From: Dialister sp. UBA734
GTDB taxonomy: Bacteria > Bacillota > Negativicutes > Veillonellales > Dialisteraceae
Length of the DNA stretch: 14,266 nucleotides
Assembly (NCBI GenBank): GCA_002297935.1
Contig: DBLC01000158.1
Span: 9,498-23,763, forward strand
Reading direction: 5' to 3'
Every line of letters starts with the position of its first letter. Position 1 is the first letter of the stretch. Shown one piece after another: positions 1 through 7,262 of the stretch. Both the position numbers and the translations under genes were made by a program. The notes under the pieces are model-generated. The model saw only the letters and a program-made list of their open reading frames with translations, was not told where the DNA came from and did not search any database.

Positions 1-48
1 TTTTCTTGACGATGCTTTGGATAAAAATTCATATGATTTCAAACTCTT

Positions 49-71
49 TGATTAAATCAGCGTTTCCCTAG
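49..71. repeat. Dispersed 23-bp repeat, copy 1
   Basis: This 23-bp stretch, containing GATTAAATC and GTTTCCCTAG, recurs in the same orientation at 3982-4004 with only two mismatches. The two copies lie on either side of the SNF2 helicase gene. Bases 1-48 before it show no gene, terminator or RNA that I can support. Seen directly by comparing the two stretches; its function is unknown. Confidence 0.6.
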
Positions 72-152
72 ATAAAATGTTGTTGGTTGATAGTTGTTTG
101 GGGGTTACTTGCCGTGTTCGTCAACTGCATGTGGGCCGAGTACATAGGGATA

Positions 153-277
153 TTGGTTTAGGGTTTAAAGTTTAACTGTGTATTTCAAATCTTAAACCTT
201 AAACCTTAAACCAATGAAACTTTTATGACTTTCCATTTGAGAATAATGGACTCGGAAAGTAAACCCTAAACCAATGT
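153..277. repeat. TTAAACC heptamer fold-back with an extra right-arm copy
   Basis: Positions 153-175 read as GGTTTAG/GGTTTAA-type units. Positions 192-214 hold three TTAAACC units that are the reverse complement of 153-175 with two mismatches in 23, separated by a 16-nt loop. A further right-arm-like copy (TAAACCCTAAACCAATG) lies at 261-277. Between them, ACTTTCC (228-234) and GGAAAGT (254-260) form another short inverted pair. As DNA or RNA this would fold into a stem. I see no reading frame or promoter motif in it. Confidence 0.6.
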
Positions 278-321
278 CTCTTTGAGCCTGGACTAGATGA
301 CGATAAAGAACCCGGAGAATA

Positions 322-373
322 AACCAACAACCAACAACCAACAACCAACAACTAACAACCAACAACTAACAAC
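322..373. repeat. AACCAAC heptamer tandem array upstream of the SNF2 gene
   Basis: Seven consecutive 7-bp units occupy 322-370: AACCAAC four times, AACTAAC, AACCAAC, AACTAAC, followed by a partial unit. A degenerate reverse-complement arm (GTTGGTTG, then AGTTGTTTG) lies at 80-100, so this and the TTAAACC fold-back may nest. The array ends only a few bases before the helicase ribosome-binding site at 377-384, so copy-number change would alter the 5' leader but not the coding sequence. I found no convincing promoter in 215-388. Confidence 0.75.
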
Positions 374-388
374 AAGTAAGGAGACGCT

Positions 389-3300
389 ATGAAAATACAA
401 TTCGGAAATACCTGGTGGGGGAAGGCGTGGCTCAATGCGCTGGGGGCCGCGGATTACAGCAATCGACTGCCCCGTGGTGCGGCCTATGCCCGGCAGGGGG
501 CTGTGATTTCTATATACTGGAACGGGACTACAGTAAAAGCAGCCGTGCAGGGCAGTCGTCGGGCGCCATATCGTGAGGTTCTTGGCTTTTCTTGCTTTAC
601 AGACAAGCAAATTCAGTCTTTTATGGATGAATTGCTGTCTCATATCTCCATTGTAACCAAACTGATGCATCACGAATTGGACCCGCAGGTTTTGGACATT
701 GCAGAACGGTTGGGGCTTTCCATTTTTCCTCGTTCCATGGACGACATACGTATGGATTGCAATTGTCCTGACTGGGCCCATTTGTGCAAGCACATTGCAG
801 CCGTGGTGTACCAGATGAGCCTTGACATTGACAACAATCCTTTCTTGGTATTTTCTATGCATGGACTGGATTTGGTCAAAGAATTGGAAAAACGGGGTAT
901 TTCTTTAGGAAATGAAATGAAAGTGGAAGTGCCTCTTTGGGAGTCTTTGGTACAGGGAGCTCCTATTTCTAAGAAGAACCTGACCGTGGAAGAGCCGGAG
1001 AATTTCTTGTACCCAGATTTCACGAAGATTCATAGTTTACAGGCCGTATTTGGCAAAGTGTTGCCGGAAAATCCTGCCTTTTATCCTCGCGGCAGTTTCC
1101 GCAAGGTCTACGAAAAGGTAATGAAAAAGGTACAAAAAGGGGCCACCTATGGACTTTTTGATTCCTCTGCCATTTATCAACTGTCGTCGGAAACCGATAG
1201 TTCCGTTCTTGCCAATGCATCTGTGGGCACATTGGTGGTACGGGGACTGACGGACGGCACCTTTTTGATGCCCGGAAGGGACCCTTGGGTGATTTCTCGC
1301 TTTATCGCTGCGCTGATCGACATGTCGGAAGAGGAGGCAGAAGATGCTTCTTTTGTGGTGCGTTTTTTCCGCCAAGTCTGCCTTCTGGCTCTTCATATTT
1401 TGCGAAATGGAAATATGGTGCCTGAATTGGTGGCTCTTCCCAAAGAGGCTTTGGGCATTCGTTGGCTCCCGTCCGATATGGATCCTGGAACGGCAGAAGC
1501 TATGGGGCTTTTAGCAAAAGTGCTTCCCAAAGCGTGTGTGCAGGTGAAGTTGGGACGGGGAAAGACTTGTGAAGCTCTGCATCCTTTGGAAACGGTGATT
1601 TCCCTATTTCTGACTCATTTGATGAAGCATCTGGTGGGGTACTTTAATCAAGATGATAATGTATATGAAATGTTTTTCTTGGGAGAACCGTTATACAAGA
1701 AGTCGGTGGATTTCAAAGGCATAGAAAGTACTATCACCACATGGATTTCCTATTTCCACACCGCCAACTGCCGCTGGCAGCCGGTCCTGATGGTGTCTGA
1801 CCGGGCCGATGGGAATGTTTTCGATGTGCAGGTGTCCGTGCAGGATACGGAGCATCCAGAAGAACTGCCGGTGCCGCTTTCGGATGTGTTTGCCAAGAAG
1901 ACCTATGAAATAGAACGATTTGCCATCTTGAAGGACTTGGATTTGTTATCCGCCTTGGTGACAGGCATGGGTGCCTATATCGATGGGCGAGGGACACAGA
2001 CTATTTCCTACAGCAATGAAAATTTTGCTACCTTCCTGTTGGACGTGATTCCTGCTATTCAGCTCTTAGGGGCGCAAGTGGTGCTGCCGAAATCACTGCA
2101 AGTGCTGCTTCGCCCGAAGCGGACTATTCGCGTCAAGAAAAAAGGAGAAGCGGCTGGCAGCACGACGCCTTCTTTGATTCATTTGGAAGATATGTTGGAC
2201 TTTGATTGGCAGATTGCTTTGGGAGATGATTGCATTTCTCCAGAAGAATTTGAAAAGCTCTCTGCCAAAGCAGGTTCGCTCATTCGTTTCAAAGGAAATT
2301 ATCTCTACGTGACCGAAGAGGATTTGAAGCAGCTGGAAAAAATGTGGCAGCTGTCTAAATCCATGACAGGTGAAAAATTACTGCGTACTGTCTTGGCTGG
2401 TTCCTATGAAGGAGCGAAAATTTCCCTGTCTCCTGAAGTGGCGGCCATGATAGCGGAAATGAAATCGTTGGAACCGGTGCCGCTGCCGACGGATTTGCAT
2501 GCCACGTTGCGTCCCTATCAGGAGCGAGGGTATTCCTGGATGTATAACAATAGCCGGTTAGGCTTTGGCTGCATCCTGGCCGATGATATGGGACTGGGGA
2601 AGACATTGCAGGTGATTTCTTTCTTGGAAAAACTTCGAGAAGAGGGACGATTGGCAAAGAAGAAAGCCCTGGTGGTGGTACCTACCGGTCTTCTGGCGAA
2701 CTGGCAGGAAGAAATCGCACGGTTTGCACCAAAATTGTCTGTATTTCTTTATTACGGACCGAAACGAAATCTGTCGGACTTTGATGGGGATGTGCTTTTG
2801 ACTTCCTATGGCCTGCTTCGCTCGGACCAAGATGTGCTGAAAAAGAAGAAATGGGAAATCTTTGTGATTGATGAAGCACAGAATATCAAAAATCCCGATA
2901 CGGCCCAGAGCAAAGCCGTGCGGGCCGTGAAATCCCAAGTTCGTATCGCCATGAGTGGTACGCCGGTGGAAAATAATATGAAAGAATTCTGGTCTATCAT
3001 GGAATTTGCCAACAAAGGGTACTTGGGCACGGCGAAAAATTTCAAAACCGAATACGCCGACCCCATCCAGTATGACCAGGACCAGGAAAAAGCAGCCATG
3101 TTCCGGCGGGTGACAGCGCCCATGCTTTTGCGGCGCCTCAAAACAGACAAATCGATTATTTCTGACTTGCCTGACAAAATTGAACAGGACGAATATGCGA
3201 TGCTTACTCCAGAGCAAGCAGCACTGTATCATGAGACTGTAGAAGAAAGTCTCAAAGTCATCGAGTCTGTATCGGATAAGGACCACAAGTCCTTGTTCAA

Positions 3301-3913
3301 GCGGCAAGGATTGGTGCTGCAGATGATTCTGGCATTGAAAGAAATATGCAACCATCCCGCCCAATTTGCCAAAGATGGAAATTGGGATCCCGCGTTGTCT
3401 GGGAAAGCCACCATGCTTCTGGATTTGGCGTCTTCCATCCAAGGAAATAAAGAAAAAGCACTCATATTTACCCAATTCCGTGATATGGGGGATAAACTTG
3501 CTGATTTCCTGGAAGCGAAACTAGGGGAGCGGCCTATGTTCCTTCACGGCGGTTGTTCCATCAAAGAACGAAAAGCCATGGTGGACCGATTCCAAAATGA
3601 TCCGAAAGCTCGGTTTTTCATATTGTCTCTCAAAGCAGCTGGCACTGGCCTCAATCTCACCGCGGCGTCCCATGTGATTCACTATGATCTATGGTGGAAC
3701 CCTGCCGTAGAAGCCCAGGCTACGGACCGGGCGTATCGTATTGGACAGAAACAAAACGTCTTCGTCCATCGGTTCATTACCAAAGATACCTTTGAAGAAA
3801 AAATCAACGACATCATCCAGCAGAAAAAAGCCCTGGCCGATATGACCGTTTCGGTAGGAGAAAGCTGGATTGGGAATTTGGATAATAAGGAGCTGAGGCG
3901 GATTTTTTCGTGA
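389..3913 (+). CDS. SNF2-family helicase/ATPase with N-terminal SWIM zinc finger
   Basis: Superfamily 2 SNF2 ATPase of 1174 residues, predicted to be a cytoplasmic DNA translocase; its cellular role is not evident. The N-terminus (WWGKAWL, YSNRLPRG) resembles bacterial SWIM-finger proteins, and the SWIM ligands C124, C126, C133 and H135 are present. Around residues 600-660 is the region typical of bacterial SNF2-associated domains. The ATPase core follows: Walker A DDMGLGKT (732-739), DEAQ box (828-831), SGTP (856-859), then the C-terminal lobe with AGTGLNLT and DRAYRIGQ (1113-1120). All core motifs look intact. The ATG start is set by TAAGGAGA at 377-384. In B. subtilis the SWIM and SNF2 parts are, as I recall, the separate neighbours YwqB and YwqA, so this may be a fusion. 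It stands alone between repeat-rich gaps, with no partner methylase or nuclease to suggest a defence system. Confidence 0.93.
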   Translation: MKIQFGNTWWGKAWLNALGAADYSNRLPRGAAYARQGAVISIYWNGTTVKAAVQGSRRAPYREVLGFSCFTDKQIQSFMDELLSHISIVTKLMHHELDPQVLDIAERLGLSIFPRSMDDIRMDCNCPDWAHLCKHIAAVVYQMSLDIDNNPFLVFSMHGLDLVKELEKRGISLGNEMKVEVPLWESLVQGAPISKKNLTVEEPENFLYPDFTKIHSLQAVFGKVLPENPAFYPRGSFRKVYEKVMKKVQKGATYGLFDSSAIYQLSSETDSSVLANASVGTLVVRGLTDGTFLMPGRDPWVISRFIAALIDMSEEEAEDASFVVRFFRQVCLLALHILRNGNMVPELVALPKEALGIRWLPSDMDPGTAEAMGLLAKVLPKACVQVKLGRGKTCEALHPLETVISLFLTHLMKHLVGYFNQDDNVYEMFFLGEPLYKKSVDFKGIESTITTWISYFHTANCRWQPVLMVSDRADGNVFDVQVSVQDTEHPEELPVPLSDVFAKKTYEIERFAILKDLDLLSALVTGMGAYIDGRGTQTISYSNENFATFLLDVIPAIQLLGAQVVLPKSLQVLLRPKRTIRVKKKGEAAGSTTPSLIHLEDMLDFDWQIALGDDCISPEEFEKLSAKAGSLIRFKGNYLYVTEEDLKQLEKMWQLSKSMTGEKLLRTVLAGSYEGAKISLSPEVAAMIAEMKSLEPVPLPTDLHATLRPYQERGYSWMYNNSRLGFGCILADDMGLGKTLQVISFLEKLREEGRLAKKKALVVVPTGLLANWQEEIARFAPKLSVFLYYGPKRNLSDFDGDVLLTSYGLLRSDQDVLKKKKWEIFVIDEAQNIKNPDTAQSKAVRAVKSQVRIAMSGTPVENNMKEFWSIMEFANKGYLGTAKNFKTEYADPIQYDQDQEKAAMFRRVTAPMLLRRLKTDKSIISDLPDKIEQDEYAMLTPEQAALYHETVEESLKVIESVSDKDHKSLFKRQGLVLQMILALKEICNHPAQFAKDGNWDPALSGKATMLLDLASSIQGNKEKALIFTQFRDMGDKLADFLEAKLGERPMFLHGGCSIKERKAMVDRFQNDPKARFFILSLKAAGTGLNLTAASHVIHYDLWWNPAVEAQATDRAYRIGQKQNVFVHRFITKDTFEEKINDIIQQKKALADMTVSVGESWIGNLDNKELRRIFS

Positions 3914-3916
3914 TGG

Positions 3917-4255
3917 GTAGCTAGTGACTGGTGACTGGTGACTAGGGATTAGGGATTAGTAGCTAGGCCCTAGGAAAATCATGATTAAATCGGTGTTTCC
4001 CTAGCGGAATGTCATCCAGATGAACGGAGCCGTAATGGGATGTCTCAGCTATCATTTTTATCGCTATTGCTTTTAGATTTCTCCACTTTTGTCCAACATA
4101 GTACCGAACTACACTGTATAGCTACTAAGCACAAATCCCATCGGTCGAAATGACAGTCATCGTTAAAGTGATACATTCCTAATCCCTAGGGCCTAATCCC
4201 TAGCTACTAATTCCCATCCCTAGCTACTAGTCACCAGTCACGAGTCACCAGTTAC
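3917..4255. repeat. Fold-back element with heptamer-array arms and ~200-bp payload
   Basis: The left arm (3917-3972) reads as eight uninterrupted heptamers: GTAGCTA, GTGACTG twice, GTGACTA, GGGATTA twice, GTAGCTA, GGCCCTA. The right arm (about 4179-4255), read on the other strand, has the same words in the same class order but about twelve units: GTAACTG, GTGACTC, GTGACTG, GTGACTA, GTAGCTA and so on to GGCCCTA and GGGATTA. The payload between them holds the second copy of the 23-bp repeat (3982-4004), then TGTCAT (4010-4015) facing ATGACA (4150-4155), each near an ATGGGAT-like word. I see no coding region, no target-site duplication and no T-run that would terminate the helicase message. Confidence 0.75.
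3982..4004. repeat. Dispersed 23-bp repeat, copy 2
   Basis: Direct copy of the repeat at 49-71 with two mismatches, lying just inside the left arm of the 3917-4255 element. The pair brackets the SNF2 gene. Confidence 0.6.
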
Positions 4256-4264
4256 AAAAAAGCC

Positions 4265-4293
4265 TTGACAAATCAAAAAAATCAGTCTATCAT
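4265..4293 (+). promoter_or_regulatory. Promoter of thrS leader
   Basis: Perfect -35 TTGACA (4265-4270), 17-bp spacer, -10 TATCAT (4288-4293). It matches the housekeeping sigma consensus closely and sits just upstream of the T-box leader, giving an expected start near 4300. Confidence 0.85.
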
Positions 4294-4299
4294 ATGTCC

Positions 4300-4522
4300 A
4301 TAACATGTGATGACAGAGACATGATATATCATTGGACATGCCAAGAGAATCTGCGGTGGGTGAGAAGCAGGTCATGGAAAAGATATGTTACCACTCTTGA
4401 ACAGGAAGATTGAAATCTTCCCGGCTGGTCTCGTTATTGGACCGACAAGTGGAGCTTTGGCTCTAATTTGGGTGGAACCACGGAAGATAACTTTCGTCCC
4501 TTACTGGGACGGAAGTTTTTTT
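4300..4522 (+). promoter_or_regulatory. T-box riboswitch (threonine type) upstream of thrS
   Basis: Transcription-attenuation leader expected to bind uncharged tRNA-Thr. The T-box sequence TGGGTGGAACCACGG is at 4469-4483, ahead of a terminator whose 5' strand includes the CCC that the T-box GGG would pair with in the antiterminator. The Stem I apical region carries AGAGAA and the CTGC/GCAG helix (4351-4354, 4367-4370) closing a GGTGGGTGAGAA loop. A 7-bp hairpin (4404-4410 with 4415-4421) and a GGTC/GACC stem follow. Two threonine codons are possible specifiers: ACC at 4390-4392, directly above a CAAGAG/CTCTTG helix and followed by a purine, or ACA at 4400-4402 in a GAACAG context. I cannot decide between them by eye. 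The start is inferred from the promoter. Confidence 0.92.
4489..4522 (+). terminator. T-box attenuator terminator
   Basis: AACTTTCGTCCC (4489-4500) pairs with GGGACGGAAGTT (4506-4517) across a 5-nt loop, with one G-T wobble, and runs into a T-tract. It overlaps the 3' partner of the antiterminator, as T-box control requires. Confidence 0.9.
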
Positions 4523-4546
4523 ATTTGTAAGTTTACACCTTATTGT

Positions 4547-4752
4547 GTTAAGAGATGGAGACATGCGGTAGGATTCCGCTATTTCTTACAGGTTACTCAA
4601 GTCGCTCAGGTTGCTTAGGCTGCTCAGGTTGCTTGAATGTGCTGTTGACGCTAGCGTATTCATTACATTTGGGAAACCTGAGGTACTTGAGAAACTTTAG
4701 AAACCTGAGTAACCTGTACATCAGCAGGAAAGTATGCCATGTTTCTCTTAAC
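4547..4752. repeat. Nonamer-array fold-back element in thrS 5' UTR
   Basis: The outer inverted repeat is GTTAAGAGA (4547-4555) with TCTCTTAAC (4744-4752), each followed inward by an ACATG/CATGT extension. Inside, the left arm is five 9-bp units (4590-4634): AGGTTACTC, AAGTCGCTC, AGGTTGCTT, AGGCTGCTC, AGGTTGCTT. The right arm (4671-4719), read on the opposite strand, has units AGGTTACTC, AGGTTTCTA, AAGTTTCTC, AAGTACCTC, AGGTTTCCC. The loop contains the palindrome ACGCTAGCGT (4648-4657). The whole element lies after the attenuator and before the thrS ribosome site, so it is transcribed in the full-length message. A related copy lies upstream of pnp. Confidence 0.75.
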
Positions 4753-4778
4753 TTATACAGCAGAAAGGAAGACGTACT

Positions 4779-6686
4779 ATGATTACCATTCGTTTAAAAG
4801 ACGGAAAAGAAAAACAGTTTGACAGTGCCATTTCTCTGGCAGACGCTGCGAAGGCGATTTCCAACAGCCTGGGAAAGAATGCCATTGTAGCCAAAGTCAA
4901 TGGAGAACTGACCGATTTGAGAGATCCTATCGTTGACGGTGCAACCGTAGAATTTTTCACCAAAGAAGACAAGGAAGGTCTCTTTACCCTGAGACATACT
5001 GCTTCCCACGTGATGGCACAGGCCATTCAGCACCTGTTCCCTGGCGTGAAGTTTGCTATCGGACCGGCAATTGATGATGGTTTCTACTATGACCTCGATT
5101 CTGACCATGTATTCAGCCAGGAAGATTTCGCTGCCATTGAAAAAGAAATGGCAAAGATTGCCAAGGAAAATATTCCGCTGGTCAAGAAAGTGCTCCCAAG
5201 AGACGAAGCTATCCAGTATTTCAAAGACAAGAACCAGGACTACAAAGTCATGCTGATTGAAGACCTGCCGGAAGAAGAAACCATTTCCCTTTACGAACAG
5301 GGCGACTTCACTGACCTGTGCGCTGGTCCACATATGAAATCCACTGGTAAAGTGAAAGTATTCAAGCTCATGACCGTAGCTGGTGCTTACTGGCGCGGCG
5401 ATGCGAAGAACAAAATGCTGCAGCGTATCTATGCGACCGCTTTCTTCAATAAAGAAGATTTGGAACATTTCCTCTTCGTTCGTGCCGAAGCAGAAAAACG
5501 TGACCACAGAAAACTGGGCAAGCAGCTGGATCTGTTCTCCTTCCATGAAGAAGGACCAGGCTTCCCCTTCTTCCATCCAAAGGGAATGGTTCTCCGCAAC
5601 ATGCTCATGGAATATGAAAGAGAACTGTTTAAAGAATTTGGTTATGTAGAAATCATGACCCCAGTGATTCTGTCCAAGAAACTGTGGCTCCAGTCTGGTC
5701 ATTGGGATCATTACAAAGAAAATATGTACTTCACCAAGATTGATGAGGAAGATTATGCGATTAAGCCGATGAACTGCCCTGGCGGAATTCTGTTCTACAA
5801 GACCCAGCAGCGTTCCTACAGAGACTTGCCGATGCGCGTCGGTGAATTCGGCTTGGTTCATCGTCATGAACTGAAAGGCGCTCTTCATGGTCTCTTCCGT
5901 GTTCGTTGCTTCACCCAGGACGATGCGCACATTTTCATGACCCAGGAACAGATGAAAGACGAAGTCATCAAGTGCATGGCAATGTACAAGAAGATGTACG
6001 GCGTATTTGGTTTGGAATACCATGTAGAACTGTCCACCCGTCCAGAAAACTCCATGGGCAGCGATGAACTGTGGGACATCTCCACCAATGCACTTCGTGA
6101 AGCCATTGAAAAGACCGGCGTACCGTACCAGATTAACGAAGGAGACGGCGCTTTCTATGGTCCGAAACTGGACTTCCACGTACAGGACTCCCTGGGACGT
6201 ACCTGGCAGTGCGGCACCATCCAGATGGATATGCAGTTGCCGGAACGTTTCGATGTAAACTACATCGGCGAAGATGGTGAAAAACATAGAGCCGTTATGC
6301 TGCACCGTGCAGGCTACGGTTCTTTGGAACGTTTCATCGGCATCCTGATTGAACACTTCGGTGGTGCTTTCCCGGCTTGGATTGCTCCAGTACAGGCAAA
6401 GGTCATTCCGGTAACTGAAAAGAATTTGGAATATGCAAAATCCATTGCCAATGCGATGAGCGAATCCAACCTTCGTGTGGAAGTGGAAGAAGCCAATGAA
6501 ACCCTGGGCTACAAGATCCGCAAAGCACAGATGGAAAAAGTTCCGTACATGATTATCGTTGGGGATAAGGAAATGAATACCCACACCATCACCGTTAGAA
6601 GCCGTAAGGATGGCGACCTGGGTGCTACCCATCTGCCGATGTTCGTTGCTAACTTGATTCAGGAAATCAAGAGCAGAGAATACTAA
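4779..6686 (+). CDS. thrS: Threonyl-tRNA synthetase
   Basis: Cytoplasmic class II synthetase that attaches threonine to tRNA-Thr. At 635 residues it has the full bacterial layout: N-terminal TGS domain (about 1-60), an editing domain with H73 and H77 plus C181 and H185, the catalytic core, and a C-terminal anticodon-binding domain. The active-site zinc ligands are C333 (in MNCPGG), H384 (in TQDDAH) and H509 (in LHRAGYGS), matching E. coli C334, H385 and H511. Motif 2 (HRHELKG) and motif 3 (GSLERFIG) are intact. The ATG follows AAAGGAAG at 4764-4771. Expression should be controlled by the T-box leader, but the start codon lies about 250 nt beyond the attenuator because of the inserted fold-back element. 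The HutP-like gene follows after a single base. Confidence 0.98.
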   Translation: MITIRLKDGKEKQFDSAISLADAAKAISNSLGKNAIVAKVNGELTDLRDPIVDGATVEFFTKEDKEGLFTLRHTASHVMAQAIQHLFPGVKFAIGPAIDDGFYYDLDSDHVFSQEDFAAIEKEMAKIAKENIPLVKKVLPRDEAIQYFKDKNQDYKVMLIEDLPEEETISLYEQGDFTDLCAGPHMKSTGKVKVFKLMTVAGAYWRGDAKNKMLQRIYATAFFNKEDLEHFLFVRAEAEKRDHRKLGKQLDLFSFHEEGPGFPFFHPKGMVLRNMLMEYERELFKEFGYVEIMTPVILSKKLWLQSGHWDHYKENMYFTKIDEEDYAIKPMNCPGGILFYKTQQRSYRDLPMRVGEFGLVHRHELKGALHGLFRVRCFTQDDAHIFMTQEQMKDEVIKCMAMYKKMYGVFGLEYHVELSTRPENSMGSDELWDISTNALREAIEKTGVPYQINEGDGAFYGPKLDFHVQDSLGRTWQCGTIQMDMQLPERFDVNYIGEDGEKHRAVMLHRAGYGSLERFIGILIEHFGGAFPAWIAPVQAKVIPVTEKNLEYAKSIANAMSESNLRVEVEEANETLGYKIRKAQMEKVPYMIIVGDKEMNTHTITVRSRKDGDLGATHLPMFVANLIQEIKSREY

Positions 6687-6687
6687 T

Positions 6688-7125
6688 ATGGCTTATAAAG
6701 AATATCAGAGTGCTGATGTAGCTAGAGCGGCCCTGCGGATGTCTCTCACTGAAACCAGAGCCAATGAAAATGCTCTGAAAGAAGAACTGGCCAAAGAAGG
6801 CATTCGCTCCGTAGCGGTCAACTTTGGTGGCAAGTTCTTGGACATCCTGCCCAAAATCTTTGAGTCCGCTATCGTAGCGGCCCAGAGACAGCACGTCATT
6901 TCCGATACTCACGTAGGCGATGGCTCCGTCATCGGTGCTATGGAATCTGCCATTGAACAGATCAAACCTATGGCTATCGGCATGAACGTAGGCGGAAAGA
7001 TTGGTATTGCCCGCTGGAAAGAACACCTCTGCGTCGCTATCTTCGTTGGTGTCGGTGTGCTTCACTTCAATGAAGTCACCGTAGGCATGGCGCACCGGGT
7101 ACTCAGAAACGATTTGCCAGAATAA
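6688..7125 (+). CDS. HutP-family RNA-binding regulator homologue
   Basis: Protein of 145 residues resembling HutP, the histidine- and Mg2+-dependent antiterminator of the B. subtilis hut operon (148 residues), which forms a hexamer on RNA. Matching features are an N-terminal helical part (ARAALRMSLTETRANE), the central VNFGGKFLDILPKIFESAIVAA and NVGGKIGIARWKEH blocks, and a C-terminal HFNEVTVGMAHRVL segment. The B. subtilis metal ligands H73, H77 and H138 do not align clearly: the equivalent central segment reads VGDGSVIGAMES and appears to lack the two histidines, so ligand use may differ. The ATG lies one base after the thrS stop with no strong ribosome site of its own, which suggests translational coupling and T-box control. 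No hut genes are nearby. The family call is fairly firm; the RNA target and effector are unknown. Confidence 0.8.
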   Translation: MAYKEYQSADVARAALRMSLTETRANENALKEELAKEGIRSVAVNFGGKFLDILPKIFESAIVAAQRQHVISDTHVGDGSVIGAMESAIEQIKPMAIGMNVGGKIGIARWKEHLCVAIFVGVGVLHFNEVTVGMAHRVLRNDLPE

Positions 7126-7126
7126 A

Positions 7127-7200
7127 TGGTGACTCGTGACTGGTGACTGGGAAGGTAAGAAATAATTCCAGTCACTAGTCACCAGTCTACCAGTCACTAG
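7127..7200. repeat. GTGACTG heptamer hairpin after the hutP-like gene
   Basis: The left arm carries GTGACTC, GTGACTG, GTGACTG at 7129-7149. The right arm (7166-7200) carries the reverse-complement words CAGTCAC, TAGTCAC and so on, with a loop of about a dozen bases between. It begins immediately after the TAA stop and ends at the A-run of the terminator. The vocabulary is the same as the outer units of the 3917-4255 element. Confidence 0.7.
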
Positions 7201-7250
7201 AAAAAACTCCCGTTAGAAATGGAATGGTTCCGTTTCTAACGGGAGTTTTT
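7201..7250. terminator. Bidirectional intrinsic terminator between the hutP-like gene and trkH
   Basis: ACTCCCGTTAGAAA (7206-7219) pairs perfectly with TTTCTAACGGGAGT (7233-7246), and GGAA/TTCC extends the stem to a 3-nt loop. There is an A6 run on the left and a T-run on the right, so it should work for thrS-hutP (+) and for the convergent trkA-trkH message (-). Confidence 0.92.
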
Positions 7251-7262
7251 GCGTGTAGTTAA

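Noticed and set aside
293..862. Minus-strand frame with a WLLVVGC-rich tail
   Set aside because: The tail is a translation of the AACCAAC array and the rest is antisense to the helicase N-terminus.
389..3913. Anti-phage defence system built on the SNF2 helicase
   Set aside because: Some defence systems use SNF2 helicases, but no nuclease, methylase, phospholipase D or similar partner lies beside it. The neighbours are repeat DNA and thrS.
3917..4255. Complete insertion sequence or classical MITE
   Set aside because: There is no transposase and no target-site duplication at the edges, and the arms are tandem arrays of unequal length rather than fixed terminal repeats. I keep it as a fold-back repeat element only.
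4385..4782. Two short plus-strand frames in the thrS leader (4385-4618 and 4555-4782)
   Set aside because: The first runs through the T-box and its terminator and the second through the nonamer arrays. Neither has a ribosome site or protein-like composition.
4794..6632. Long open frame antisense to thrS (612 codons), and similar long antisense frames opposite pnp (10939-12024, 12031-12816) and the SNF2 gene (2558-3475)
   Set aside because: They lie wholly inside genes with clear family motifs and give low-complexity, His/Phe-rich translations with no recognisable domain. Biased codon use in the sense strand keeps the opposite frame open.
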